Source of the DNA: Pseudolabrys sp.
GTDB taxonomy: Bacteria; Pseudomonadota; Alphaproteobacteria; Rhizobiales; Xanthobacteraceae
Direction: 5' to 3'
Assembly: GCA_019635575.1 (NCBI GenBank)
Contig: JAHBZF010000024.1
Location: 1-35,544 of the forward strand
Length of the DNA stretch: 35,544 bases
Of the stretch, positions 21,081 through 28,797 are shown piece after piece. Position 1 is the stretch's first letter. The number at the start of each line of letters is the position of its first letter. The position numbers were made by a program, and so were the translations under genes. Under the pieces are notes generated by a model, which was given only the letters and a program-made list of their open reading frames with translations, was not told the DNA's origin and did no database searches.

Positions 21081-23489
21081 CTACGGCGTGTCCGCAATCC
21101 TGCCCAGCGCGCGCAAAACCTTGCCCGGCGTGAACGGCATGTCGGTCAGCGGCGTTGCACCAAGCGGACGCAGCGCGTCGTTGATCGCGTTCATCACCGC
21201 GGCTGGCGCGCCGGCGGTGCCGGCTTCGCCCGCGCCCTTGGCGCCGAGTTCGCTGTCGGCGGTGGGCGAGACCACATGGCCGATCTCGATATCCGGCATC
21301 TCGCCGGCCATCGGCACCAGATAGTCGGCCATGTTGCCGTTCACGAGTTGTCCGCGTTCGTCATAGATGCAGTGCTCAAACAAAGCGGCGCCGATGCCTT
21401 GCACCACGCCGCCACGAATTTGTTCGTTGACCAGTTGCGGGTTGATGATGGTGCCGCAATCCTCGACGCACCAGTGCTTGAGCAAGGTGACGAAGCCGGT
21501 CTCGATATCGACTTCGAGATAGCTGGCCTGGATGCCGTTGGTGAACGCGAACGGCCACTTTTGCGGAACGTAGTGGCGCGTCACAGCCAATTCCGCCTGG
21601 AAGCCGGGCGGCAGCGTGTCCGGCCGGAAATAGGCGACGCGCGCCAGCTCCTCGAGCGTCAGCCGCTCGTTGGTCGTGCCCCTGTCGACGACGAGGCCGT
21701 TGGCGATGTCGAGATCGTCCGGCTTCGCCTGCAAAATGGAGCCGGCGACCGCGAGCACGTTCTGCCGCAGCGCCTTGCCCGCTTGCCACGCAGCTTCGCC
21801 GCCGATGCCGGCGGCGCGCGAGGCCCAGGTGCCGCCGCCGTAAGGCGTGTTGTCGGTGTCGCCGGTGACGACGCGGATGCGCTCGATCGGAATGCCGAAG
21901 GCGGAGGCGACGACTTGCGCCAGCATCGCGTCGGTGCCCTGGCCCTGTTCGCTGACGCCGGAATGCACGGAGACATTGCCCTGCGCGTCGAGCTTGAGCG
22001 TCGCGCCGTCCATCGAGGTGATGCGCGCGCCGCCGACGCCGTAGAACGCAGCGGACGGGTTGGTCACTTCGATGAAGGAGGCAAAGCCGATGCCGCGATA
22101 GATGCCGCGCTTGCGCATCTCCTGCTGCTCGGCGCGTAGCGCGGCGTAATTCATCAGGGTGTCGAGCTGCGCCAGCGCCGCGTGGTGCGAGAGCAGTTCG
22201 AATTTCAACCCGCTCGGCGATTGCGTCGGATAGGCGTCATCGGCGATCAGGTTGCGGCGGCGGATTTCTAGCGGGTCCATGCCGATCTTCGCCGCCGCCA
22301 GATCGACCAGCCCTTCCGTCACCGCGACGGCGATCGGATGGCCGACCGCGCGGTACTGGCACATCACGTTTTTATTCTGGAACACGACGCGGGCACGTGC
22401 GCGATAGTTCGGGCAGGTATAGGGACCGCCGACGAGGCTCACCACCTGATTGGCCTCGATGCCACTGGTGCGTGGATAGACCGAGTAGGGGCCGATGCCG
22501 GTGAGATCGTCGATCTCGAAGGCGGTGATGGTGCCGTCATTGTTGACGCCGATGCGCGCTTTCACCCGGTGGTCGCGCGCATGGATGTCGGTGACGAAGC
22601 TCTCGATCCGGTCGGCGACGAACTTCACCGGGCGTTTGAGCATCTTCGACAGTGCGGCCGTCGCCATCTCGTCGGCATAGGTGTGCACCTTGATACCGAA
22701 CGACCCGCCGACGTCCTTCGTCAGCACGCGCACCTGCTGCTCGGCGAGGCCGAGATGCTTCGCCATCAGATTCTGCAGCATGTGCGGCGCTTGCGTCGCC
22801 TGATAGACGGTGAGCCGCTGGTCGCCCGGATTCCAGTCGGCGACGATGGCGCGCGGTTCGTTGGTGACGCCGGTGTGGCGGCCGAACAGGAAGGTCGTCT
22901 CGACCACCGCGTCGGATTCCGCGAACGCCTTGTCCACAGCGCCGGCATCGAGCGTACGCTCGAAGGTGAGATTGTCGCCGAGGCTTTCGTGGATCACCGG
23001 CGTCTCCGGATCGAGTGCCGTTTCCGGATCGACGACGACGGGCAACTCCTCGTAGTCGATCTGCAACAACTCGACCGCGTCTTCGGCTTCCGCGCGCGTG
23101 CGGGCGACGACCGCGCACACCGCCTCGCCCTGCCAGCAGGCGCGGTCGATGGCGATGGCGTGCTGCGGCGCGGATTTGAGCCCCTTGAGGTGCGTCAGCA
23201 CGCCGACCCACGGCGTGATGACGGTCGCGAGTTCGGCACCCGTGACCACGGCGATGACACCGGGCGCGCGCTTCGCGGCGCTCGTGTCGATCCTGATGAT
23301 GCGGGCATGCGCATGCGGCGAACGTGCGAAAACGGCGTAACCCATGCGCGGCAGCATCACGTCGCTGACATAGTGCCCGCGCCCTTGCGCCAGCCGCCCG
23401 AGATTGGGCCGCGGCACCGCGCGGCCGATATAGGAATTGGGCCGGTCGAGCGCGGAGAGGGTCGGCGGGGAATCGGCCGCGATTTTCAT
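21081..23489 (-). CDS. Molybdenum hydroxylase large (molybdopterin-binding) subunit, xanthine dehydrogenase family
   Basis: This 802-residue protein is the catalytic subunit of a CoxL/XdhB-like molybdenum hydroxylase. It has the N-terminal alpha/beta hammerhead domain to about residue 150, then the molybdopterin-binding parts: G-G-S-F-G at 261-265 and G-Q-G-T-D in the middle. The catalytic Glu is probably Glu755 in G-A-K-G-A-G-E-A-G. The active-site loop reads Y-R-A-V-G-H-P (379-385), not the A-Y-R-C-S-F-R of form I CO dehydrogenase, so CO is not the substrate. It would hydroxylate an aldehyde or N-heterocycle using water-derived oxygen. The ATG at 23489 overlaps the stop of the iron-sulphur subunit gene by four bases. 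No maturation gene is nearby. Confidence 0.92.
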   Translation of the reverse strand: MKIAADSPPTLSALDRPNSYIGRAVPRPNLGRLAQGRGHYVSDVMLPRMGYAVFARSPHAHARIIRIDTSAAKRAPGVIAVVTGAELATVITPWVGVLTHLKGLKSAPQHAIAIDRACWQGEAVCAVVARTRAEAEDAVELLQIDYEELPVVVDPETALDPETPVIHESLGDNLTFERTLDAGAVDKAFAESDAVVETTFLFGRHTGVTNEPRAIVADWNPGDQRLTVYQATQAPHMLQNLMAKHLGLAEQQVRVLTKDVGGSFGIKVHTYADEMATAALSKMLKRPVKFVADRIESFVTDIHARDHRVKARIGVNNDGTITAFEIDDLTGIGPYSVYPRTSGIEANQVVSLVGGPYTCPNYRARARVVFQNKNVMCQYRAVGHPIAVAVTEGLVDLAAAKIGMDPLEIRRRNLIADDAYPTQSPSGLKFELLSHHAALAQLDTLMNYAALRAEQQEMRKRGIYRGIGFASFIEVTNPSAAFYGVGGARITSMDGATLKLDAQGNVSVHSGVSEQGQGTDAMLAQVVASAFGIPIERIRVVTGDTDNTPYGGGTWASRAAGIGGEAAWQAGKALRQNVLAVAGSILQAKPDDLDIANGLVVDRGTTNERLTLEELARVAYFRPDTLPPGFQAELAVTRHYVPQKWPFAFTNGIQASYLEVDIETGFVTLLKHWCVEDCGTIINPQLVNEQIRGGVVQGIGAALFEHCIYDERGQLVNGNMADYLVPMAGEMPDIEIGHVVSPTADSELGAKGAGEAGTAGAPAAVMNAINDALRPLGATPLTDMPFTPGKVLRALGRIADTP

Positions 23490-23971
23490 GCGCGCCCCCG
23501 CGCTTGTACGACACTTTCCACTGCATCGACGATGGCGTGATAGCCGGTGCAGCGGCAGTAGTTGCCGGAGAGATGCTCGCGGATCGCGTCGCGCGTCAGC
23601 GGCGCGGGGGCTGTGTCCAGCAATTCCTGCGCGGTGAGGATCATGCCCGGCGTGCAGAAGCCGCATTGCAGGGCGTTGCGGCGCACGAACGCATCTTGCA
23701 GGTCCGCGACCGCGCCGCTGTCGGAGACGCCTTCGATGGTCTCGACCTGCGCGCCGTCGCATTGCACGGCGAGCATCAGGCAGCCGCGCACGATCTCGCC
23801 GTTGACGCGCACCGTGCAGGCGCCGCACACGCCGTGCTCGCAGCCGACATGGCTGCCGGTGAGCTGCAAGGTTTCGCGCAGGAAATCGACCAGCGTGGTG
23901 CGCGCGGCGACGCGCTCGTTCACCGGCTCGCCGTTGACGGTCAGCACGATGTCGAGCTGGTCGTCGCTCAT
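23486..23971 (-). CDS. Molybdenum hydroxylase small [2Fe-2S] subunit
   Basis: This 161-residue protein carries the two iron-sulphur clusters of the hydroxylase. The plant-ferredoxin-like cluster uses Cys44, Cys49, Cys52 and Cys64 (in G-C-E-H-G-V-C-G-A-C and R-G-C). The second uses Cys103, Cys106, Cys139 and Cys141 (in C-G-F-C-T-P-G and Y-C-R-C-T-G-Y). All eight cysteines are present, so electron transfer from the molybdenum site to FAD should be intact. The ATG at 23971 overlaps the end of the FAD-subunit gene by four bases. The gene order is FAD, iron-sulphur, molybdopterin, as in many CoxMSL-type operons. Confidence 0.95.
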   Translation of the reverse strand: MSDDQLDIVLTVNGEPVNERVAARTTLVDFLRETLQLTGSHVGCEHGVCGACTVRVNGEIVRGCLMLAVQCDGAQVETIEGVSDSGAVADLQDAFVRRNALQCGFCTPGMILTAQELLDTAPAPLTRDAIREHLSGNYCRCTGYHAIVDAVESVVQARGRA

Positions 23972-24825
23972 GCCTTTTGCTCCATCATATGGCGGATCAC
24001 GCGGCGCAGCAGCACGCCGGCGAGATGGCGGCGCGTCGCGGCGTCGGCCTGCACGTCGCTGGTGTAAGGCAAATTGAGCGCGGCGACGGCGGCGTCGATG
24101 CGTTGGTCGTCGGGTGTCGCGCCGGTCAGCGCCTGTTCGGCGGCGGTGGCGCGCAACGGCCGGTCGGCGACGCCGAAGAAGGCGAGCCGCACATCGTGCC
24201 ACGCGCCATCCTGCACCCGTGCGGTCGCGGCCAGTCCGGCGATGGCGTAATCGCCGTGACGGCGCGCCAGTTCGGCAAAACCATACCGACAGTCGGGGTT
24301 CGCCGCCGGCAGATGCACGGCGGTGAGCATGTCCTGCGGGCCTAGCGCCGTCTCGAACAGGCCGGTGAAGAAGTCATCCGCCGCGACGCTGCGAGGTCCA
24401 TCCGGCCCGGCGATCTGCAAGGTACCGCCCAGCGCCAGCACGCAGGCGGGCAGTTCGGCGGCGGGATCGGCGAGCGCGATCGAGCCGCCGAAGGTACCGC
24501 GGTTGCGGATCGCCGGATGCGCGATGAACGGCATCGCCCGCGCGATCAGCGGCGCGTGTCGCGCGATCACCTTGGAACGCTCGACCTGTGCGTGACGCGC
24601 CAGCGCGCCGATCTCCACCGTGTTGCCGTTGAGACGAATGTCGCTGAGGCCGGCAATGCCGTTGATGTCGATCAGCAGGTCCGGCGCCGACAGCCGCATG
24701 TTGAGCGTGGCGACAAGGCTTTGCCCGCCGGCCAAGAGCCGCGCGCCATCACCATGCGTGCCGAGCAGCGCGATGGCATCATCGACCGAAGCCGCCCTCA
24801 CATAGGCGAACCGCGCCGGCTTCAC
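23968..24825 (-). CDS. Molybdenum hydroxylase medium (FAD-binding) subunit
   Basis: This 285-residue protein is the CoxM-like FAD subunit. The two FAD-contact motifs are A-G-G-Q-S-L near residue 32 and T-F-G-G-S-I-A near residue 110, followed by D-P-A-A-E-L-P-A. The C-terminal CO-dehydrogenase flavoprotein domain covers about residues 175-280. It passes electrons from the iron-sulphur subunit to the final acceptor. The start is GTG at 24825, with a strong GGGAGGA ribosome site seven bases upstream. It is the first of the three tightly overlapping subunit genes and lies 96 bases after the D-2-hydroxyacid dehydrogenase gene on the same strand. No separate promoter is obvious in that gap. Confidence 0.93.
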   Translation of the reverse strand: MKPARFAYVRAASVDDAIALLGTHGDGARLLAGGQSLVATLNMRLSAPDLLIDINGIAGLSDIRLNGNTVEIGALARHAQVERSKVIARHAPLIARAMPFIAHPAIRNRGTFGGSIALADPAAELPACVLALGGTLQIAGPDGPRSVAADDFFTGLFETALGPQDMLTAVHLPAANPDCRYGFAELARRHGDYAIAGLAATARVQDGAWHDVRLAFFGVADRPLRATAAEQALTGATPDDQRIDAAVAALNLPYTSDVQADAATRRHLAGVLLRRVIRHMMEQKA

Positions 24826-24921
24826 TGCAGCGTCCTCCCCAGGACTTCCGCACTAGGACGTACACATTTTTGTTGGCTCATTCTGGCGGGGATCGCCGCG
24901 CCCCGCAACCGCCGACGCTGA

Positions 24922-25827
24922 TCAACGTTGCAGACTTTTGACGATATCGATGGCGCGGCGCAGCAGCGTCATGGACGCTTCCGGCGTGCGGAACGCCGCG
25001 TGGGCAGACAGCGTCACATTGTCCATGCGGGTGAGGGGATGGTCGGCGGCCAGCGGTTCCTGATGATAAACGTCGAGGCCCGCATGGCGGATCGGCCCAT
25101 CGCGCAGCCCATCGAGCAGCGCGGCTTCATCGGCCAGCGCACCGCGGGCGGTGTTCACGTAGATCACGCCGGGTTTCATCCTGGCGATCCGCTCGCGGCT
25201 AAGGAAGCCGCGGGTCTCGTTGCTGAGGACGAGATTGATCGACACGACATCGGCGCGCGTCAGCAGATCGTCGAGCGGAACTTGTTCGATGGGGAGATCC
25301 GGCCGGGGCGTTCGGTTCCAGCCGATCACCTTCATGCCGATGCCGGCGCCGATGCGGGCGACCTCGGCGCCGATCCCGCCGAGGCCGATCACGCCCAGCG
25401 TCTTGCCGAGAAGTTGCGCGCCTTCGAGTGGCCGCCAGTGGCCGCCGCGCAACTCGCGGTCCATCCGGGCGATGTCGCGCGCGCAGGCGAACATCAGTGC
25501 GATCGTATGCTCGGCGACGGCGGTGTCGCCATAGCCCTTGATGATGTGCACGGTGACGCCGCGCTCCTTCAGCTCGGCGATGTTCATGTAGCTCGCCGCG
25601 CCGGTGCCGAGGAACACGATGTGCTTGAGCTGCGGGCACTGGGCGACCAGTTCGGTCGGCATATAGGAGTGGTCGTCGAGCGCGATGTCGTAGCCGGCGA
25701 TCAGCGTCGGCAGTTCGGCGGTGACATAGGGCGCGGTGTTGACGTCGATCGGCGGGTCGCTGGCGCCATGCACCCGCGGCCACAGCGGCGCGAGCTGCTG
25801 GTTGCAATCGATGAAGATGGATTTCAT
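24922..25827 (-). CDS. NAD-dependent D-2-hydroxyacid dehydrogenase
   Basis: This 301-residue protein is a D-isomer-specific 2-hydroxyacid dehydrogenase. The NAD motif is G-L-G-G-I-G (148-153). The catalytic trio is Arg228 in N-T-A-R-G-A, Glu257 in Y-H-Q-E-P-L and His276 in L-S-A-H-A-A. The length is slightly short because the N-terminal catalytic part is compact. It would reduce a 2-keto acid or oxidise a D-2-hydroxy acid with NAD(H), and so could handle a keto-acid product of ring cleavage. The start at 25827 gives the expected first strand K-S-I-F-I-D. It lies 75 bases after hpaD on the same strand and is probably in the same operon. Confidence 0.9.
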   Translation of the reverse strand: MKSIFIDCNQQLAPLWPRVHGASDPPIDVNTAPYVTAELPTLIAGYDIALDDHSYMPTELVAQCPQLKHIVFLGTGAASYMNIAELKERGVTVHIIKGYGDTAVAEHTIALMFACARDIARMDRELRGGHWRPLEGAQLLGKTLGVIGLGGIGAEVARIGAGIGMKVIGWNRTPRPDLPIEQVPLDDLLTRADVVSINLVLSNETRGFLSRERIARMKPGVIYVNTARGALADEAALLDGLRDGPIRHAGLDVYHQEPLAADHPLTRMDNVTLSAHAAFRTPEASMTLLRRAIDIVKSLQR

Positions 25828-25902
25828 GGCGGCCTGGCTGTCTGCGGAATTGTCGCCGCACTAAGCAAGGCACAACCGCGTGCGGTCAAGTCCCGCGCGG
25901 CA

Positions 25903-26886
25903 TTACCGCGCGACGATCGGCTGCGCCTCCAGCACCGGTTCGCGTAGCTTGACATCGACGAACTGCGAGCCTTCCTCGAACCAGGTCTTCGGTGCCGGCT
26001 GGCCCCACAGGGTCTGACGCTGCGGGTCGCGCAGCGACCAGCGTAAGGGTTCGAGATCGGGATCGACCGTGAGATAGTCCGAGGTGAACAGCTCGACCCG
26101 GTGATTGTCGGGGTCGCGGCAATAGAGGAAGAAGGCGTTGGAGATGCCGTGGCGCCCCGGCCCGCGCTCCATATTGGCGAGGAAGCCGGACGACGCCATC
26201 ACGTCGCAGATGTGCAGGATGTCGAGCGCGGAGGCGGTCCAGACGCCGATATGATGCAGACGCGGCCCGCGCCCGTTGGTGAAGGCGAGATCGTGGACAT
26301 TGCCCTTGCGGTGCATCCACACCGCCCAGAGTTTCGGGTCGTCGCCGTCGGTCTCGGTGTATTCGGTGAGGCGGAAGCCGAGCGAAGTATAGAAGTCGTA
26401 GGACGCCTGCACGTCCGGTGTGAAGCAGTTGATGTGGTCGATGCGCTGGATGCGCGCGCCGCGATATTCGGCGTAGCGGCGGATCAGGCACTCGGCCTTG
26501 TCCATGCTGGCGTAGAATTCGAGCGGCATGCCGAGCGGGTCGGAGGCGCGCAAGGTGCGGCCCTGATACGGCACCGTCTCGAACGCGGCCGGCAGCCCGC
26601 GCTGGTTGAACCAGCGGGCGGCGCGGTCGAGATCGTCCTCGCTCGCCACCTTGAAGCCGAGCCGGTGCACACACGGCTCGCCGGATTTCAGGAGCCGGAT
26701 CGAATGATGCCCGCGCTCCTCGACGGCGCGCAGATACAGCGCCTCCGGCGTTTCGGCGGTGACGATATAGCCGAGGCAATCCACATAGAAGGCGCGGGTG
26801 CGGGCGATGTCGCGGGAGCCGAACGAGACATGGCTGGCGCGGACGATGTTGAACGGCGGATCGAAGACCGGTGGCTTGATCGGCAT
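25903..26886 (-). CDS. hpaD: 3,4-dihydroxyphenylacetate 2,3-dioxygenase (homoprotocatechuate extradiol dioxygenase)
   Basis: This 327-residue protein is a type I extradiol dioxygenase that closely resembles the homoprotocatechuate dioxygenases of Brevibacterium and Arthrobacter. Two VOC units are seen, the catalytic one C-terminal. The metal ligands fit His151 (in I-D-H-I-N), His212 (in L-H-H-I-G) and Glu265 (in R-V-E-L-F). Second-shell residues match too: His198 in G-N-V-H-D, His246 in G-P-G-R-H-G and Tyr255. It cleaves the ring of 3,4-dihydroxyphenylacetate beside the hydroxyl pair, using Fe(II) or Mn(II) and O2, to give 5-carboxymethyl-2-hydroxymuconic semialdehyde. Its start is 13 bases after the hpaF stop. 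Specificity for a close relative of homoprotocatechuate cannot be excluded. Confidence 0.92.
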   Translation of the reverse strand: MPIKPPVFDPPFNIVRASHVSFGSRDIARTRAFYVDCLGYIVTAETPEALYLRAVEERGHHSIRLLKSGEPCVHRLGFKVASEDDLDRAARWFNQRGLPAAFETVPYQGRTLRASDPLGMPLEFYASMDKAECLIRRYAEYRGARIQRIDHINCFTPDVQASYDFYTSLGFRLTEYTETDGDDPKLWAVWMHRKGNVHDLAFTNGRGPRLHHIGVWTASALDILHICDVMASSGFLANMERGPGRHGISNAFFLYCRDPDNHRVELFTSDYLTVDPDLEPLRWSLRDPQRQTLWGQPAPKTWFEEGSQFVDVKLREPVLEAQPIVAR

Positions 26887-26899
26887 GGGAGAAGCCCTT

Positions 26900-27286
26900 T
26901 TAGGCGGCGCGGCCGGCGGCGGACCGGACGGTGTTCTTGCGCGCGGTGATGTTGTCGATTTCCTCGATCTCGACGGTGATCGCGGTCGGGTGTTTCTCGA
27001 ATGCGCGCGTCATGCGCTTGTCGATGACGGCGAGCAATGCCTCCGCCAGCGCGGTCCGCTGCTGCTCGCTGCGGCCGATCCGCAGCCGCGCGGTGACGTG
27101 GACGAAGGCATTGGCCGGATTGCCGTCCCCGACGCGGGCGTTGGAACGCCGCTCGGCGCGGGTGCGGATCGCGGCGACGTCCGCTACCTTGCTGTCGATC
27201 GCGCAGCGATGCACGTCGTCGATCAGACCGGAAACGTCGAGAGTGTCTTCGAGGTTGGCGGAATATTCCACGATCACATGCGGCAT
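26900..27286 (-). CDS. hpaF: 5-carboxymethyl-2-hydroxymuconate delta-isomerase
   Basis: This 128-residue protein matches the CHMI family in length and pattern. Pro2, which becomes the N-terminal catalytic base once Met is removed, is present in M-P-H-V-I-V-E-Y-S. The later A-F-V-H-V-T-A-R-L-R-I-G-R-S strand and the I-E-E-I-D-N segment near the end are typical of the family. It isomerises 5-carboxymethyl-2-hydroxymuconate in the homoprotocatechuate meta pathway. The ATG at 27286 has GGGAG seven bases upstream and is the first gene of the leftward operon, starting about 55 bases from the predicted transcription start in the shared dyad promoter. Confidence 0.9.
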   Translation of the reverse strand: MPHVIVEYSANLEDTLDVSGLIDDVHRCAIDSKVADVAAIRTRAERRSNARVGDGNPANAFVHVTARLRIGRSEQQRTALAEALLAVIDKRMTRAFEKHPTAITVEIEEIDNITARKNTVRSAAGRAA

Positions 27287-27322
27287 GATGTTGCTCCCGG
27301 CCGGCTCGCCATGCCGCGGCGA

Positions 27323-27376
27323 TTGACGCCCCGCGGCAGATGCTTAACATGTTAAAGGTCTGGCGGACGCCGTCAA
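27323..27376. promoter_or_regulatory. Symmetric divergent promoters with a shared palindrome (HpaR operator candidate)
   Basis: The perfect palindrome TTAACATGTTAA lies at 27344-27355. A TTGACG box lies 15 bases to its left (27323-27328) and the reverse, CGTCAA, 15 bases to its right (27371-27376). Rightward, TTGACG, a 16-base spacer and TAACAT (27345-27350) form a promoter toward the FAH-family gene and hpaR. Leftward, the mirror image (TTGACG at 27376-27371, TAACAT at 27354-27349) points to hpaF. One dimer on the palindrome would cover both -10 boxes, and HpaR encoded next door is the likely binder. Confidence 0.75.
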
Positions 27377-27406
27377 GCGGCCGGGCCGAGGTTAAAAGGG
27401 ACGATC

Positions 27407-28258
27407 ATGAAGCTTGCAAGTTATCGGTTTCGCGGACGCGAGAGCTACGGCGCGGTCAGCGGTGACGGTATCGTCGAACTGAAATCGCGGATGCCGAAAT
27501 ATCCGACCCTGCTCGACGTACTGCGTGGCGACGCATTGGCGGAGGCGGCGGCTTGCATGCATAACGTCCGTCCCGATGTGCCGCTGGCGGAGGTCGAACT
27601 GCTGCCGCCGCTGCATGCGCCGGAAAAGATCCTGTGCATCGGCATCAATTACGCCAATCGCAACAAGGACTATGACATCGCCGACGTGCCGACCTATCCC
27701 AGCATGTTCTATCGCGCGCCGACCTCGCTGGTCGGCAGCGGGCAGAGCCTGCTGATCCCGGTGGAGTCGGAGCAACTCGATTACGAGGGTGAGATCGCGC
27801 TGGTGATCGGCAAGGGCGGGCGGCGCATCGCCCGCGCCAATGCGCACGAGCATATCGCCGGATTCACGCTGTGCAACGAAGGCACGATCCGCGACTGGAT
27901 CCGCCACGGCAAGTTCAACGTGACGCAAGGCAAGAACTGGGATGCAACCGGCAGTATCGGCCCGTGGATTGTTACCGCCGACGAGATCGATGCGGCGAAG
28001 CCGTTGCATCTCACTGTGTCGCTGAACGGCGCCGTCACCCAGGACGACACCACGTCCAACATGATCTTCCCGTTCGCCGAGTTGATCCGCTACGTCAGCA
28101 CCTTCATGACATTGAAGCCAGGCGATGTCATTTCCACCGGCACGCCGGTCAAGCGAAACAAGGCCGATACGCCGGTCTGGCTCAAGGCTGGCGACGTGCT
28201 GGAGATTTCCGTGCCGGAGATCGGCGTCTTGCGCAACACGGTTGCGGCGGAACGATGA
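27407..28258 (+). CDS. Fumarylacetoacetate hydrolase-family protein (HpaG-related)
   Basis: This 283-residue protein has one FAH domain. The metal site begins with Glu127 and Glu129 in D-Y-E-G-E-I-A-L-V-I, after the usual I-L-C-I-G-I-N-Y-A-N. The third ligand, normally Asp in a N-D-x-(S/T)-x-R-D pattern, is replaced by Glu158 in C-N-E-G-T-I-R-D. The C terminus keeps L-K-P-G-D-V-I-S-T-G-T-P. In the homoprotocatechuate pathway, HpaG is an isomerase/decarboxylase with two such domains, about 430 residues long; this single-domain form could do one or both steps, perhaps as a dimer. The ATG at 27407 has an AAGGGA ribosome site. Its stop overlaps the start of hpaR by four bases. Confidence 0.85.
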   Translation: MKLASYRFRGRESYGAVSGDGIVELKSRMPKYPTLLDVLRGDALAEAAACMHNVRPDVPLAEVELLPPLHAPEKILCIGINYANRNKDYDIADVPTYPSMFYRAPTSLVGSGQSLLIPVESEQLDYEGEIALVIGKGGRRIARANAHEHIAGFTLCNEGTIRDWIRHGKFNVTQGKNWDATGSIGPWIVTADEIDAAKPLHLTVSLNGAVTQDDTTSNMIFPFAELIRYVSTFMTLKPGDVISTGTPVKRNKADTPVWLKAGDVLEISVPEIGVLRNTVAAER

Positions 28259-28779
28259 GCGGTCCGATCCGCCCGTTCGAGCGGTCGCTGCCGATGCAGT
28301 TGATGCGCGCGCGCGAGGCGGTGATGGCGCGATTCCGGCCGCATCTCAAGGCGCGCGACCTCTCGGATCAGCAATGGCGCATCATCCGCGCCCTGAGCGA
28401 GACGAACTCACTGGAGATCGTCGCACTGTCGGCATGCTGCTGCATTCACCCGGCGTCATTGTCGCGCATGTTGCCGGCCCTGGAGCAGGAGGGGTTGATA
28501 AAGCGGCAAGGTCACGTGCGCGATCAGCGCCGCAGCGTGATATCGCTGACGGTTCATGGTCGCCGCCTGTTCCGCGAGATGGGGCCGGAGTCGGAGGCGA
28601 TCTATGCCGCGCTGGCGCGCGACATCGGCACAGCACGGCTGTCACAACTCTATGCCATGCTTGATGCGCTGATCGCGACACTTGAACAACCGGCGATTGT
28701 CAATCGAAAAATGGGGCTGCGAAAAACACGGGTTGCCAAAGTCGCCAGCCGCGCTAGGAGTGCGCGGTCGAAACGATAG
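28255..28779 (+). CDS. hpaR: MarR-family regulator of homoprotocatechuate degradation
   Basis: This 174-residue protein follows E. coli HpaR through its core: Q-L-M-R-A-R-E-A-V-M-A-R-F-R-P, L-S-D-Q-Q-W-R-I-I-R and the winged-helix segment with D-Q-R-R-S-V-I-S-L-T. HpaR represses the catabolic genes until a pathway compound binds. Two features are odd. Cys61-Cys62-Cys63 stand together just before the recognition region (A-C-C-C-I-H-P-A-S-L), where the E. coli protein has one Cys. A basic tail (residues about 150-174) is added. The start overlaps the previous stop by four bases, so the two genes are coupled. The probable operator is the palindrome at 27344-27355. Confidence 0.9.
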   Translation: MSGPIRPFERSLPMQLMRAREAVMARFRPHLKARDLSDQQWRIIRALSETNSLEIVALSACCCIHPASLSRMLPALEQEGLIKRQGHVRDQRRSVISLTVHGRRLFREMGPESEAIYAALARDIGTARLSQLYAMLDALIATLEQPAIVNRKMGLRKTRVAKVASRARSARSKR

Positions 28780-28797
28780 AGTTCAAACGTCAACCTC

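Noticed and set aside
22338-23540. Rightward open frame (400 codons) antisense to the molybdenum hydroxylase large subunit
   Set aside because: Composition typical of a shadow frame, and the sense strand has conserved cofactor motifs throughout.
21081-24825. Assignment of the three-subunit enzyme as aerobic CO dehydrogenase (coxMSL)
   Set aside because: The catalytic loop lacks the A-Y-R-C-S-F-R motif, and no CO dehydrogenase maturation genes (coxD, coxE, coxF) are nearby.
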